From Curvibacter sp. GWA2_64_110 (GTDB lineage: Bacteria > Pseudomonadota > Gammaproteobacteria > Burkholderiales > Burkholderiaceae_C), in NCBI GenBank assembly GCA_001797315.1, contig MGPC01000007.1, forward strand, positions 62,001-126,000: a stretch of DNA of 64,000 bases, in the 5' to 3' direction. A program made the translations under genes and the position numbers. The notes under the pieces are model-generated. The model did no database searches and was not told the DNA's origin. It was given only the letters and a program-made list of their open reading frames with translations. Positions 52,730 to 62,238 of this stretch are shown here, piece by piece. Numbering within the stretch: position 1 is the first letter of the stretch; every line of letters begins with the position of its first letter.

Positions 52730-54832
52730 TCAGCCGTTGAATGTCTTGCCTTCAGCCACGAGACGGGCCAAAAGCGGTGCGGGTTGCCAGAATTGGGCAT
52801 CGTCGAGCGGGTTCTGCGCAAAACGCTTCATGCTCTGCGCCACGTTGAACAGACCCACGGTGTCGGCGTACTGCATCGGGCCACCGCGGTGGATCGGGAA
52901 GCCGTAGCCGGTGAGATAGACCATGTCGATGTCGCTGGCGCGGGAAGCAATGCCTTCTTCCAGAATGTGAGCGGCTTCATTGACCAGCGAGTACACCAGG
53001 CGCTGCACGATCTCTTCATCGGAAATCTTGCGCGGCGTGATACCCATCTCCTTGCGGTGCTTCTCGACCATGTCCACCACCAGCTGGCTGGGGATGGCGT
53101 CGCGCTTGCCCGGCTTGTAGTCGTACCAGCCGGCACCGGTCTTCTGGCCAAAGCGGCCCAGCTCGCACAGCAGGTCGGCCGTCTTGCTGTATTTCATGCC
53201 CGGCTTTTCCTGGTAGCGGCGCTTACGGATGGCCCAGCCAATGTCGTTGCCGGCCAGGTCGCCCATGCGGAACGGGCCCATGGCAAAACCGAACTTCTCG
53301 ATCGCCTTGTCGACCTGGGCCGGGGTGCAGCCCTCCTCCAGCAGGAAACCGGCCTGGCGGCTGTACTGCTCGATCATGCGGTTGCCGATGAAACCGTCAC
53401 AGACGCCGGAGACGACCGCCGTCTTCTTGATGGTCTTGGCCACCGACATGACCGTGGCCAGCACGTCCTTGGCGGTCTTGGCGCCACGCACCACTTCCAG
53501 CAGCTTCATCACATTGGCAGGACTGAAAAAGTGCAGGCCGACCACGTCCTGCGGCCGCTTGGTGAAGGAAGCAATCTTGTTGACGTCCAGCGTCGAGGTG
53601 TTGGAGGCCAGGATGGCACCGGGCTTCATGACCTCGTCCAGCTTCTTGAACACGGCTTCCTTGACGCCCATTTCCTCGAATACGGCCTCGATCACGAGGT
53701 CGGCGTCCTTGAGGTCGTCGTAGTTCAGCGTGGTCGACAGCAACGCCATGCGCTGCTCATACTTGTCTTGCTTGAGCTTGCCCTTGCCGACCTGCGCTTC
53801 GTAGTTCTTGCGGATGGTGGCGATGCCGCGGTCCAGCGCCTCCTGCTTCATCTCCAGCATCTTGACCGGGATGCCAGCATTGAGGAAGTTCATGGTGATG
53901 CCGCCACCCATGGTGCCGGCACCGATCACGGCAACCGACTTGATCTCGCGTTTCGGCGTGTCTTCCGGCACGTCCGGGATCTTGGAGGCGGCGCGCTCGG
54001 CCGCGAAGAGGTGGCGCAGCGCCCGGCACTCGGGCGTCCACATCAGGTTGATGAAGATCTCTCGCTCGAACACCATGCCGTCGTCAAACTTCTTCTTGGT
54101 GGCGGCTTCCACCGCGTCGACGCACTTGGCCGGGGCCGGGAAGTTCTTCGCCATGCCCTTGACCATGTTGCGCGCGAACTGGAAGTAGGCATCGCCCTGC
54201 GGGTGCTTGGCGGGCAGGTTGCGCACCAGCGGCAGCGGACGGATGTCGGCTTTCTCGCGCGCCAATGCCAGCGCCTCGTCCAGCAAGGTCTCGGCCGACT
54301 TGGCCATCTTGTCGAACAGCTTCTGTCCCGGCACCATGGCCAGCATTTCGCTGGGTACGGGCTCGCCGCTGACGATCATGTTCAGCGCGGGCTCCACACC
54401 CAGCGCGCGCGGCAGACGCTGCGTGCCGCCGGCACCCGGAATCAGGCCCAGCTTCACTTCCGGCAACGCGATCTTGCAGCCGGGAGCGGCAATGCGGTAG
54501 TGGCAACCCAGCGGCAGCTCCAGGCCACCGCCCATGGCGATGGTGTGCATGGCCGCCACGACGGGCTTGGCAGAATTCTCGACCGCCAGGATCACGCTCA
54601 ACAGATTGGGTTCCTGCAAGGCCTTCGGCGTGCCGAACTCCTTGATGTCGGCGCCACCGGAGAACGCCTTGCCGGCGCCGGTGATGACGATGGCCTTGAT
54701 GGCGGCGTCGGCATTGGCACGTTCCAGGCCATCGGTGATGCCTTTGCGGGTGTCGTAACCCAAGCCATTGACGGGGGGATTGTTCAGCGTGATCACGGCC
54801 ACATCGCCGTGTACTTGGTATTCAGCGCTCAT
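52730..54832 (-). CDS. FadB/FadJ-like bifunctional enoyl-CoA hydratase / 3-hydroxyacyl-CoA dehydrogenase
   Basis: Beta-oxidation multifunctional enzyme of 700 aa. The N-terminal crotonase domain (1-190) shows [16 protein letters not shown] and [15 protein letters not shown] (oxyanion hole) with the catalytic acidic region [20 protein letters not shown]. From about 295 the NAD-binding domain follows with [21 protein letters not shown], and catalytic [15 protein letters not shown]; the C-terminal HAD domains include [14 protein letters not shown]. It hydrates enoyl-CoA and oxidises L-3-hydroxyacyl-CoA. It is transcribed from a promoter carrying the palindrome at 54861-54872. Confidence 0.93.
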   Translation of the reverse strand: MSAEYQVHGDVAVITLNNPPVNGLGYDTRKGITDGLERANADAAIKAIVITGAGKAFSGGADIKEFGTPKALQEPNLLSVILAVENSAKPVVAAMHTIAMGGGLELPLGCHYRIAAPGCKIALPEVKLGLIPGAGGTQRLPRALGVEPALNMIVSGEPVPSEMLAMVPGQKLFDKMAKSAETLLDEALALAREKADIRPLPLVRNLPAKHPQGDAYFQFARNMVKGMAKNFPAPAKCVDAVEAATKKKFDDGMVFEREIFINLMWTPECRALRHLFAAERAASKIPDVPEDTPKREIKSVAVIGAGTMGGGITMNFLNAGIPVKMLEMKQEALDRGIATIRKNYEAQVGKGKLKQDKYEQRMALLSTTLNYDDLKDADLVIEAVFEEMGVKEAVFKKLDEVMKPGAILASNTSTLDVNKIASFTKRPQDVVGLHFFSPANVMKLLEVVRGAKTAKDVLATVMSVAKTIKKTAVVSGVCDGFIGNRMIEQYSRQAGFLLEEGCTPAQVDKAIEKFGFAMGPFRMGDLAGNDIGWAIRKRRYQEKPGMKYSKTADLLCELGRFGQKTGAGWYDYKPGKRDAIPSQLVVDMVEKHRKEMGITPRKISDEEIVQRLVYSLVNEAAHILEEGIASRASDIDMVYLTGYGFPIHRGGPMQYADTVGLFNVAQSMKRFAQNPLDDAQFWQPAPLLARLVAEGKTFNG

Positions 54833-54860
54833 GCTTGCGTTCCTCGGGTTTCTGAAAATA

Positions 54861-54872
54861 GAACGGTCGTTC
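54861..54872. promoter_or_regulatory. TetR-type palindromic operator upstream of the fadB-like gene
   Basis: Perfect palindrome GAACG-GT-CGTTC, 28 bp upstream of the start codon. Such 12-bp, CG-rich palindromes are typical of TetR-family repressors of fatty-acid or CoA-ester catabolism (FadR/PsrA/PaaR-like boxes). The regulator is not encoded in the window. It likely controls fadB, thiolase and the downstream genes. Confidence 0.6.
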
Positions 54873-54954
54873 GATTTTGGATTTTAAGAGCTTTGTGTTG
54901 CAGCGCAATACACACTTGTCGCGGGAGGGACAAACCTGTCGGAGCAGGCCTGCC

Positions 54955-55650
54955 TCAGACCTCCAGCCACTCCTTGCGCGTGTAGGCATCGTTGCGCAGG
55001 CTCTCGGGCGTGCCTTCGAACACGATGCAGCCGTGCCCCATGACCAGGGTGCGGTCGGAAATCGCCATCGCGATGGTGAGCTTCTGTTCGATCAGCAGCA
55101 CGGAGATCCCGCGTGCCTTGAGCTTCTTGAGGTACTCGCCCACCAGTTCCACGATCTTGGGTGCCAGGCCTTCGGTCGGCTCGTCGATGATGACCAGATC
55201 CGGGTCGCCCATGAGGGTGCGGCACAGCGTCAGCATCTGCTGCTCGCCGCCCGACAGCACGCCTGCTTCGGTGTGCTGCCGCTCCTTCAGGCGCGGAAAC
55301 ATGGCGTACATGTCGTCGAAGCTCCAGCGGCCGCTCTTGCCTGCCCTCTTCTGGCCCAGCAGCAGGTTCTGCTGCACGGTCAGCTTCGGGAAGATGTCGC
55401 GGTTCTCCGGCACGTAGCCCAGCCCGAGGTGGGCAATCTCGAAGGTCTTGCGGCCCTGAATGTCCTGCCCTTTCCACCGCACGCTGCCTTCGCAGTCCAC
55501 CAGACCCATGATGGCCTTGGCCGTGGTGGAGCGTCCCGAACCGTTGCGTCCCAGCAGGGCAACGATCTCGCCGGGCTGGACACCAAAGTTCACGCCATGC
55601 AGCACATGGCTCTTGCCGTAGAAGGCATGCAGATTTTCTACCTGTAGCAT
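54955..55650 (-). CDS. livF: LivF-type ABC transporter ATP-binding protein with Arg in Walker A
   Basis: Cytoplasmic ATPase of 231 aa for a branched-chain amino acid-type (HAAT) importer. The Walker A reads GRNGSGRSTTAK, so the invariant Lys is Arg40. Signature LSGGEQQML, Walker B LVIIDEPTEGL and the switch His region (LLIEQKL) are intact. LivF subunits with such an Arg are known to me in Burkholderiales, but this affects ATP binding. The gene follows livG by 2 nt in the same operon. In this gene context the substrate may be a carboxylic acid instead of an amino acid. Confidence 0.92.
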   Translation of the reverse strand: MLQVENLHAFYGKSHVLHGVNFGVQPGEIVALLGRNGSGRSTTAKAIMGLVDCEGSVRWKGQDIQGRKTFEIAHLGLGYVPENRDIFPKLTVQQNLLLGQKRAGKSGRWSFDDMYAMFPRLKERQHTEAGVLSGGEQQMLTLCRTLMGDPDLVIIDEPTEGLAPKIVELVGEYLKKLKARGISVLLIEQKLTIAMAISDRTLVMGHGCIVFEGTPESLRNDAYTRKEWLEV

Positions 55651-55652
55651 CC

Positions 55653-56435
55653 TCAATGTCCTCCGGCCTGGGCATCGGCAACCGCCGAGCCGAGATAGGC
55701 CTCTTGCACCTTGGCATTGGCACGCACGGCCTCGGGGGTGTCGAAGGCAATCACTTCGCCATAGACCACCACCGCGATCTTGTCGGCCAGGCCGAACACC
55801 ACCCCCATGTCGTGCTCCACCGTCAGCAGGGTCTTGCCTTCTGTCACTTCGCGGATCAGATGGATGAAACGCGAAGTTTCGCTCCTGCTCATGCCGGCGG
55901 TGGGCTCGTCGAGCAGGATCACGCTGGCGCCGCCGGCAATGGTGACCCCAATCTCCAGTGCGCGCTGTTCGGCATAGGTCAGATTCACGGCCAGCACGTC
56001 GCGTTTCTTGTCGAGCCGGATCATTTCCATCAGTTGCTCGGTGCGGTCGTTGGCGTCTTCCAGATCGGCCAGAAACTTGAAGAAAGTGTAGCGGTAGCCC
56101 AGGCTCCACAGCACCGCACAGCGCAGGTTCTCGAACACACTGAGCTTGGGGAAGATGTTGGTGATCTGGAAGCTGCGCGACAAGCCCATGCGGTTGATTT
56201 CGTAGGGTTTCCTGCCGTCGATACGCTGACCGTGCAGCAGCACCTCTCCGCTGCTGGGGCCAAAGCGGCCGCTGATGAGGTTGAACAGCGTGGACTTGCC
56301 GGCGCCATTGGGGCCGATCACGGCCACCCGCTCGCCGGCCTGCACTGCCAGGTTGACGCCACGGATGATTTCGGTCTTGCCGAAGCTCTTGCGGACATCC
56401 TTGAGCTCCAGGGCCATGGTTCGAGAATCGCTCAT
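55653..56435 (-). CDS. livG: LivG-type ABC transporter ATP-binding protein
   Basis: Second ATPase of the importer, 260 aa. Walker A is the standard GPNGAGKSTLFN, Walker B VILLDEPTAGM, and the switch EHDMGVVFG. The signature is variant: LTYAEQRALEIG in place of LSYGxQRxLEI. The start overlaps the livM stop by 4 nt. As one subunit has a normal Lys and the other (LivF) an Arg, only one of the two sites may hydrolyse ATP at full rate. Confidence 0.93.
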   Translation of the reverse strand: MSDSRTMALELKDVRKSFGKTEIIRGVNLAVQAGERVAVIGPNGAGKSTLFNLISGRFGPSSGEVLLHGQRIDGRKPYEINRMGLSRSFQITNIFPKLSVFENLRCAVLWSLGYRYTFFKFLADLEDANDRTEQLMEMIRLDKKRDVLAVNLTYAEQRALEIGVTIAGGASVILLDEPTAGMSRSETSRFIHLIREVTEGKTLLTVEHDMGVVFGLADKIAVVVYGEVIAFDTPEAVRANAKVQEAYLGSAVADAQAGGH

Positions 56436-57721
56436 AGCGTCTCCCTCCGCTTGATTTCTTTCTCGATGTCTTCCTGAACCTCACCCCACTCGCGCACGAA
56501 CTGGCGGCGGCACAGTTCGAACAGTCCCAGGCCGGTCAGCAGGACAAAGACAGCACCGAACCAGTGGTCCAGGCTGCTGGTGTTGAACTCGATCCCGACG
56601 AACCTGAGCGTCGACCCCATGGCGGCATTGAGTTGCAGGTGATAGACCATCTCGATCATCACGGCCGCCCCCAGCAGCACCACCAGCGCCGACACGCCAA
56701 GCGCCAGATAGCTCACCCACAATCGCCGCAACAGCCCGAAGGACGCCACGCGCAGGTTCATCATGATCAGGCTGGCGATGCCGCCCGGTGCGTACATCAC
56801 CATGAAGAGGAAGATCAGCCCCAGGTACAGCAGCCAGGCCTTGGTGAACTCCGACAGCAGCACGAAGGCAATCACCATCAGAATGCCGCCCAGGATGGGA
56901 CCGAAGAAGAAGGTGGCACCGCCCAGGAAGGTGAACAGCAGGTAGGCCCCGGAACGGCCCGTCCCCACCACCTCGGCCGTGACGATCTCGAACAGCAGAC
57001 TGCCCAGACCGCCGGCGATACCGGCAAAGAAGCCGGAGATGATGAACGCCAGGTAGCGCACACGCTGCGTGCTGTAGCCGATGAACTCCACCCGTTCCGG
57101 GTTGTCGCGCACGGCATTCAGGATGCGGCCCAGCGGCGTACGCGTGAAAGCGAACATCAAGGCCACGCAAACGAAGGTGTAGACCGCGATCAGGTAATAG
57201 ATCTGCGTGGCCGGTCCGAACGTGATGCCGAAGAACGGCTGCCCGGTCACCCGGTTGCCCGACACCCCGGCCTCGCCGCCGAAGAACTCGGAGAACATGA
57301 GCGACATGGCAAACACCAGTTCGGCCACGCCCAGCGTGATCATGGCAAAGGGCGTGCCGGATTTGCGTGTCGTGACATAACCGAACAGCACGGCAAAGGC
57401 CAGGCCGGCAAAGCCGCCGATGATGGGCAGCAGGCTCACGGGAATCGGCAGCGCCCCCTGGCTAACCAGGTTCAGCGCGTGGATGGCCATGTAGGAGCCC
57501 AGGCCGGAGTACACCGCATGGCCGAAGCTCAGCATGCCGCCCTGCCCCAGCAGCATGTTGTAGGACAGGCAGGCAATGATGGCAATGCCCATCTGCGACA
57601 GCATGGTCACCGACAGGCTGCTGGTGAAGACCTTCGGTGCCAGCAGCAGGATCAGGGCAAACAGGCCCCAGATGATCCAGCGTCCGACGTTGTAGGGTTT
57701 GAATTCGTAATACTGCTTCAC
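56432..57721 (-). CDS. livM: LivM-type ABC transporter permease
   Basis: Inner-membrane permease, about 429 aa, with 9-10 hydrophobic segments. Family features are NMLLGQGGMLSFGHAVYSGLGSY and TPLGRILNAVRDNPERVEFIGY (the loop that couples to the ATPase). A C-terminal extension of about 100 residues with two more TM helices (YLALGVSALVVLLGAAVMIEM, FGAVFVLLTGLGLFEL) is longer than in E. coli LivM. The start is a GTG (MKQYYEFKPY) preceded by GGAAATC. An alternative GTG is seven codons upstream. Confidence 0.9.
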   Translation of the reverse strand: MKQYYEFKPYNVGRWIIWGLFALILLLAPKVFTSSLSVTMLSQMGIAIIACLSYNMLLGQGGMLSFGHAVYSGLGSYMAIHALNLVSQGALPIPVSLLPIIGGFAGLAFAVLFGYVTTRKSGTPFAMITLGVAELVFAMSLMFSEFFGGEAGVSGNRVTGQPFFGITFGPATQIYYLIAVYTFVCVALMFAFTRTPLGRILNAVRDNPERVEFIGYSTQRVRYLAFIISGFFAGIAGGLGSLLFEIVTAEVVGTGRSGAYLLFTFLGGATFFFGPILGGILMVIAFVLLSEFTKAWLLYLGLIFLFMVMYAPGGIASLIMMNLRVASFGLLRRLWVSYLALGVSALVVLLGAAVMIEMVYHLQLNAAMGSTLRFVGIEFNTSSLDHWFGAVFVLLTGLGLFELCRRQFVREWGEVQEDIEKEIKRRETL

Positions 57722-57790
57722 TTTGCGATTTCCATTGCACACTGTTCCAGCAAAGACGGTTGCATGACACGATGCAAACCAAGAGCTACC

Positions 57791-57862
57791 GCGGAACCGG
57801 CTTTGCCGGGCCGCTGGTAGCGCCCCCTTGAGGGGGTAGCGCCGAAGGCGCCTCGGGGGTGT
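57791..57862 (+). repeat. GC-rich intergenic repeat, copy 2
   Basis: It shares GAACCGGCTT, GCCGGGCCGCTGG and GCCCCCTTGAGGGGG with copy 1 (48122-48200) in the same order and orientation. A second dyad (GCGCCGAAGGCGCC) follows. It fills the livH-livM gap, inside an operon. Confidence 0.75.
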
Positions 57863-57869
57863 TTCATGT

Positions 57870-58904
57870 TCATTCCTCCCGCGTACCCAGCAAACCCTTG
57901 GGCCGGAAGATCAGAATCAGGACCAGGAACAGATAAGGCAGGATGGGCGCCACCTGCGACAGCGTCAGCTTGATGACCGAGTTGGCCTTGAGCGCATCAC
58001 TGAGCTCGATGCCCGTCTGCTGCGCCAGCGTGATCAAGGAATAGTCGAAGGCCACGGCAAAGGTCTGGATCACGCCGATCAGCACCGAGGCCAGGAAAGC
58101 GCCCGACAGCGATCCCAGACCGCCCACCACCACGACCACGAAGATGACCGAGCCGACCGTGCCCGCCATGGCGGGTTCGGTCACGAAGGTGCTGCCGCCG
58201 ATCACGCCGCCCAGGCCGGCCAACGCGGCACCAGCACCGAACACCAGCATGAAGACCCGCGGCACGTTGTGCCCCAGGGCCTCGGTCATTTCCGGGTGCG
58301 TCAGCGCCGCCTGGATCACCAGGCCGATACGGCTGCGCGTCAGCAGCAGCCACAACGCCACCAGCATGCACAGTGCTACCGTCATCATGAAGCCACGCGT
58401 GGCTGGAAACGGCGAGCACACCACCTGGACCGCGGCATCGGCCGCCTGGCACATCTCCGCCGGTGCGCCCCCCCAGACCAGGCTCAGGCCCTGCAGGGAA
58501 TGGTGAATCAGGGTGAACATCGGCCCCTGCAGCATGTCGGGCGGACGGAACTCCACCGCGGTGCGCCCCCAGACCAGCTGCACCAGCTCCAGGATGATGT
58601 AGGACAGGCCGAAGGTGATCAGCAGCTCGGGCACATGGCCGAACTTGTGCACCTTGCGCAGGGCCAGCCGCTCGAACATGGCCCCCAGTGCTCCGACCAC
58701 CAGCGGCGCGACCACCAGGCCAGGCCAGAAACCGACCAGACCGGCCACCGAATAACCGATATAGGCGCCCAGCATGTAGAAGCTGGCGTGGGCAAAATTG
58801 AGCACACCCATCATGCTGAAAATCAGCGTGAGTCCGGAACTGAGCATGAACAGCAGCAGCCCGTAGCTCAAGCCGTTGAGCATGGAGATGATGAAGAACT
58901 CCAT
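57870..58904 (-). CDS. livH: LivH-type ABC transporter permease
   Basis: Inner-membrane permease of 344 aa with eight or more TM helices. The N-terminus MEFFIISMLNGLSYGLLLFMLSSGLTLIFSMMGVLNFAHASFYMLGAY is the family signature (the NFAHG-like turn). The coupling loop is RSRIGLVIQAALTHPEMTEALGHNVPRVF, and the C-terminus ends FRPKGLLGTRE. Start ATG at 58904 is clear. A hairpin between livK and livH may reduce its expression relative to the binding protein. Confidence 0.93.
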   Translation of the reverse strand: MEFFIISMLNGLSYGLLLFMLSSGLTLIFSMMGVLNFAHASFYMLGAYIGYSVAGLVGFWPGLVVAPLVVGALGAMFERLALRKVHKFGHVPELLITFGLSYIILELVQLVWGRTAVEFRPPDMLQGPMFTLIHHSLQGLSLVWGGAPAEMCQAADAAVQVVCSPFPATRGFMMTVALCMLVALWLLLTRSRIGLVIQAALTHPEMTEALGHNVPRVFMLVFGAGAALAGLGGVIGGSTFVTEPAMAGTVGSVIFVVVVVGGLGSLSGAFLASVLIGVIQTFAVAFDYSLITLAQQTGIELSDALKANSVIKLTLSQVAPILPYLFLVLILIFRPKGLLGTREE

Positions 58905-58987
58905 TTGGAAAAACCTTCTGTGTCTGCGATGCAGACGTCAATACATGTCCACCGGGATTGTCAACGCCCTCCCGGGCAGGCAAAAAC

Positions 58988-59021
58988 AAGGGCCCGACCG
59001 CCTTGCACCAATCGGGCCCTT
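58988..59021 (-). terminator. Attenuating terminator between livK and livH
   Basis: A perfect 10-bp stem (AAGGGCCCGA / TCGGGCCCTT) with a 14-nt loop. On the minus strand it is followed by GTTTTTG. It stands after the livK stop and before livH, where such structures let the periplasmic binding protein be made in excess over the permeases. Confidence 0.8.
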
Positions 59022-59044
59022 ACGCTTGTCGCTCCCGTTCAGAT

Positions 59045-60277
59045 TCAGGGGCGCTTCATCTGGCAGCTGGTCGGCGTGCTGGCGATGTAGGCCGGGAATT
59101 CCTTCACCAGGGCCAGCGTCATGCCGGTGTTCTCCGGGCTATAAGGGAACTTCTTGTCCGCCTTTTGCCAGACCGTCAGGTACAGCGGCTGCTGCAGCTG
59201 GTGGTCGGTCTTGCGCATCTCGACTTCGCCGTTGTAGCTCTTGAACTTCAGGCCTTCCAGCGCGGCCGCCACCTTGAGCGGATCGGTCGACTTGGCCTTG
59301 GCCATCGATTCACCCAGCGCCGTGAGGATGTGGATCACCGAACCGGTGTAGAAGTCGTCCTTGAACTTGGCCTTGTACTCGGCCTGCCACTTGCCCATGT
59401 CGCCACCCATGTTGTAGTGGTTGTAGGACACCTGGAACACCCGGCCGGCACCGCCCGTGCCCAACGCCGTCGGCGTGCCGGACACGCCGGTGTAGTAGGT
59501 GAAGAACTTGCCGGTATAGCCGCCTTCGTTGGCCGCCTTGATCAGCAGCGCCAGGTCGGAACCCCAGTTGCCGGTGATCACGGTGTCGGCGCCGGAAGCC
59601 TTGATCTTGGCGATGTAGGGTGCGAAATCGCGCACCTGGGCCAGCGGGTGCAGGTCTTCGCCGACGATTTGCACATCCGGGCGCTTGCGTGCCAGGTTTT
59701 CCTTGGCGAACTTGGCCACCTGATGGCCGTGCGAATAGTTCTGGTTGAGCAGATAGACTTTCTTGACGTCCTTCTGGTCCTTCATGAAGGTGGTCAAGGC
59801 TTCCATCTTCATGGAGGTGTCGGCATCAAAGCGGAAGTGCCAGTAGCTGCACTTGCTGTTGGTGAAGTCCGGGTCCACGGCCGAGTGGTTCAGGTAGATC
59901 ACTTCCTTGCCGGGGTTGCGCTCATTGTGCTTGTTGACCGCATCGATCAGGGCGCCGGCGACGGAGGATCCGTTGCCTTGCGTGATGTAGCGCACACCCT
60001 GGTCGATCGCCGCCTTGAGCTGGTTCAGGCTTTCGGCCGGGCTGAGCTTGTTGTCCAAGGCAACGATTTCGAATTTCACGCCGGCCGGGTTGCCCGCACC
60101 GCTGAACTTGTCGGCAAAGAACTGGAAGCTCTTGACCTGGTTGGAGCCGACCGGCGCCATCAGGCCGGACAGCGGATCGATCCAGGCGATCTTGACGGTC
60201 TCGCCCTTCTGGGCAAAAGCGGCGCCGGCGAAGGCCAGGGCAGCCGAGGCTGCGACGATTTTCACGGTGAACTTCAT
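59045..60277 (-). CDS. livK: LivK-type periplasmic substrate-binding protein
   Basis: Periplasmic binding protein of 410 aa with a Sec signal peptide (MKFTVKIVAASAALAFAGAAFAQ, cleaved after AFA). The type I periplasmic fold is typical of HAAT proteins: VKIAWIDPLSGLMAPVG, YITQGNGSSVAGAL, VYLLNQNYSHGHQVA and DTVITGNWGSDLALLIKAANEGG. By its neighbourhood (CoA ligase upstream, beta-oxidation downstream) the ligand may be a carboxylic or aromatic acid; the sequence does not show which. ATG with GAGGAGACA upstream. Confidence 0.92.
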   Translation of the reverse strand: MKFTVKIVAASAALAFAGAAFAQKGETVKIAWIDPLSGLMAPVGSNQVKSFQFFADKFSGAGNPAGVKFEIVALDNKLSPAESLNQLKAAIDQGVRYITQGNGSSVAGALIDAVNKHNERNPGKEVIYLNHSAVDPDFTNSKCSYWHFRFDADTSMKMEALTTFMKDQKDVKKVYLLNQNYSHGHQVAKFAKENLARKRPDVQIVGEDLHPLAQVRDFAPYIAKIKASGADTVITGNWGSDLALLIKAANEGGYTGKFFTYYTGVSGTPTALGTGGAGRVFQVSYNHYNMGGDMGKWQAEYKAKFKDDFYTGSVIHILTALGESMAKAKSTDPLKVAAALEGLKFKSYNGEVEMRKTDHQLQQPLYLTVWQKADKKFPYSPENTGMTLALVKEFPAYIASTPTSCQMKRP

Positions 60278-60400
60278 CAAATGTCTCCTCGTTGTCAAAA
60301 CAGGGCCAGCGTACAGGGATTCGCGCCGCCAGTCGCTAGGGATTGCCCTAAAGAGCTATCGCATTTGCGACTCGCGGCCCGTGTTGTCCCCACCCGCCAT

Positions 60401-62044
60401 TCAGGTATTGGGCAGCTTGTAGTCCTTGAGCACTTCGCGCAGCTTGGCCTTGAGCATCTTGCCGGTGGCGCCCAGCGGGATCGCATCGACAAAGACCACG
60501 TCGTCCGGGATCTGCCACTTGGCGGTCTTGCCCTCATAGAACTTGAGCAACTCCTCGCGCGCCACCTCGGCGCCGGGCTTCTTGACCACCACCACCACCG
60601 GGCGTTCGTCCCATTTCGGGTGCTTGACGCCGATGCAGGCCGCCATGGCCACCGCCGGGTGGGCCACCGCGATGTTCTCGACGTCGATCGAGCTGATCCA
60701 CTCGCCACCGGACTTGATCACGTCCTTGCTGCGGTCGGTGATCTGCATGTAGCCGTCGGCGTCGATGGTGGCCACGTCGCCGGTCGGAAACCAGCCATGG
60801 CCCTGGGCATCCTTGATCAGCGGATCGCCGCCCTCGCCCTTGAAGTACTCGCCCAGGATCCACGGTCCGCGCACCAGCAGGTCGCCATAGGCCTTGCCGT
60901 CCCAGGGCAACTCCTGGCCGTCGCCGTCGACGATCTTCATGTCGACCCCGAAGATGGCGCGCCCCTGCTTGAGACGGATCTTCATCTGCTCGCTCTCGGG
61001 CATCGTCAGGTGCTTGTTCTTCAGCGTACAGAGCGTACCCAGCGGGGACATCTCGGTCATGCCCCAGGCATGCAGCACCTCCACGCCGTAGTCCTCGCGG
61101 AAAGCCGCGATCATGGCCGGCGGGCAGGCCGAGCCGCCGATCACCGTGCGCTTGAGAGTGGAGAACTTCAAGCCGCCCGGCTTCATGTGGCCCAGCAGCA
61201 TCTGCCAGATGGTCGGCACGCCGGCAGCGTAGCTCACGCGTTCGGCCTCGATCAGCTCGTAGATCGACTTGCCGTCCAGCGCCGGGCCGGGGAACACCAG
61301 CTTGCAGCCGGTAAGCGCCGCGGAGTACGGAATGCCCCAGGCGTTGACGTGGAACATGGGCACCACCGGCAGCACCGAGTCGCGGGCGCTCAGGCACATG
61401 ACGTCCGGCAGCGCGGCCGCGTAGGCGTGCAGGATGGTGGAACGGTGGCTGTAGAGCGCCGCTTTCGGGTTGCCCGTGGTGCCGCTGGTGTAGCACATGC
61501 TGGAGGCGGAGTTCTCGTCGAACTCGGGCCAGTGGTACTGCTCGGACTGGGCGCCGATCCAGGCCTCGTAGCTCTTGAGGCCGGGAATGCCGGTGTCGGC
61601 CGGCAGCTTGTCGGCATCGCACAGTGCCACCCAATGCTTCACGGTGCTGCACTTGGCATGCACCGCCTGGATGAGCGGCAGGAAAGTCATGTCGAAGCAC
61701 AGCACCTGGTCTTCGGCATGGTTGGCGATCCAGGCAATCTGCTCCGGGTGCAGGCGCGGGTTGATGGTGTGCAGCACACGGCCGGAGCCGCTGACGCCGA
61801 AATACAGTTCCAGGTGGCGGTAGCCGTTCCACGCCAGCGTGGCGACGCGGTCACTGAACTGCAGCTTGAGCGCATCCAGCGCATTGGCCACCCGGCGCGC
61901 ACGCGCCGCAACGTCCCGGTAGGTGTAGCGGTGGATATCGCCCTCGACCCGGCGCGACACGACTTCGGCATCGCCGTGGTGCCGCTCGGCAAATTCGATG
62001 AGGGAAGAAATCAGCAGGGGTTGGTTTTGCATCAGTCCCAACAT
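60401..62044 (-). CDS. AMP-forming acyl-CoA ligase (medium/long-chain, AlkK-like)
   Basis: Acyl-CoA synthetase of 547 aa that activates a carboxylic acid with ATP and CoA. It has the P-loop-like [19 protein letters not shown], the motif [49 protein letters not shown], and the catalytic Lys in [15 protein letters not shown]. It resembles AlkK-type medium-chain and fatty acyl ligases. The start ATG 62044 has AGGAG 8 nt upstream. It is the first gene of the large catabolic cluster and divergent from the Crp/Fnr-type regulator. Confidence 0.92.
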   Translation of the reverse strand: MLGLMQNQPLLISSLIEFAERHHGDAEVVSRRVEGDIHRYTYRDVAARARRVANALDALKLQFSDRVATLAWNGYRHLELYFGVSGSGRVLHTINPRLHPEQIAWIANHAEDQVLCFDMTFLPLIQAVHAKCSTVKHWVALCDADKLPADTGIPGLKSYEAWIGAQSEQYHWPEFDENSASSMCYTSGTTGNPKAALYSHRSTILHAYAAALPDVMCLSARDSVLPVVPMFHVNAWGIPYSAALTGCKLVFPGPALDGKSIYELIEAERVSYAAGVPTIWQMLLGHMKPGGLKFSTLKRTVIGGSACPPAMIAAFREDYGVEVLHAWGMTEMSPLGTLCTLKNKHLTMPESEQMKIRLKQGRAIFGVDMKIVDGDGQELPWDGKAYGDLLVRGPWILGEYFKGEGGDPLIKDAQGHGWFPTGDVATIDADGYMQITDRSKDVIKSGGEWISSIDVENIAVAHPAVAMAACIGVKHPKWDERPVVVVVKKPGAEVAREELLKFYEGKTAKWQIPDDVVFVDAIPLGATGKMLKAKLREVLKDYKLPNT

Positions 62045-62238
62045 GGACACATCTCCTGGTTGTCAAACTCGTCTTCATTTCGGGCATGGCTGGCGAGCGC
62101 ATCCCTTGGCCGGAGTATCGCTCCGGTTGCGACGCCGAATATGGCATCGACGCAGCTTGCGCGCAATCTCTGTCGCCCGGCTGACACCTTCTTGGTAGAA
62201 ACCCCTAATTCACGCGCGGACTGCAGCACAATCGCACC

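Noticed and set aside
52784-54985. Plus-strand frame of 733 codons opposite the fadB-like gene
   Set aside because: Antisense shadow of a high-GC gene with complete FadB motifs.
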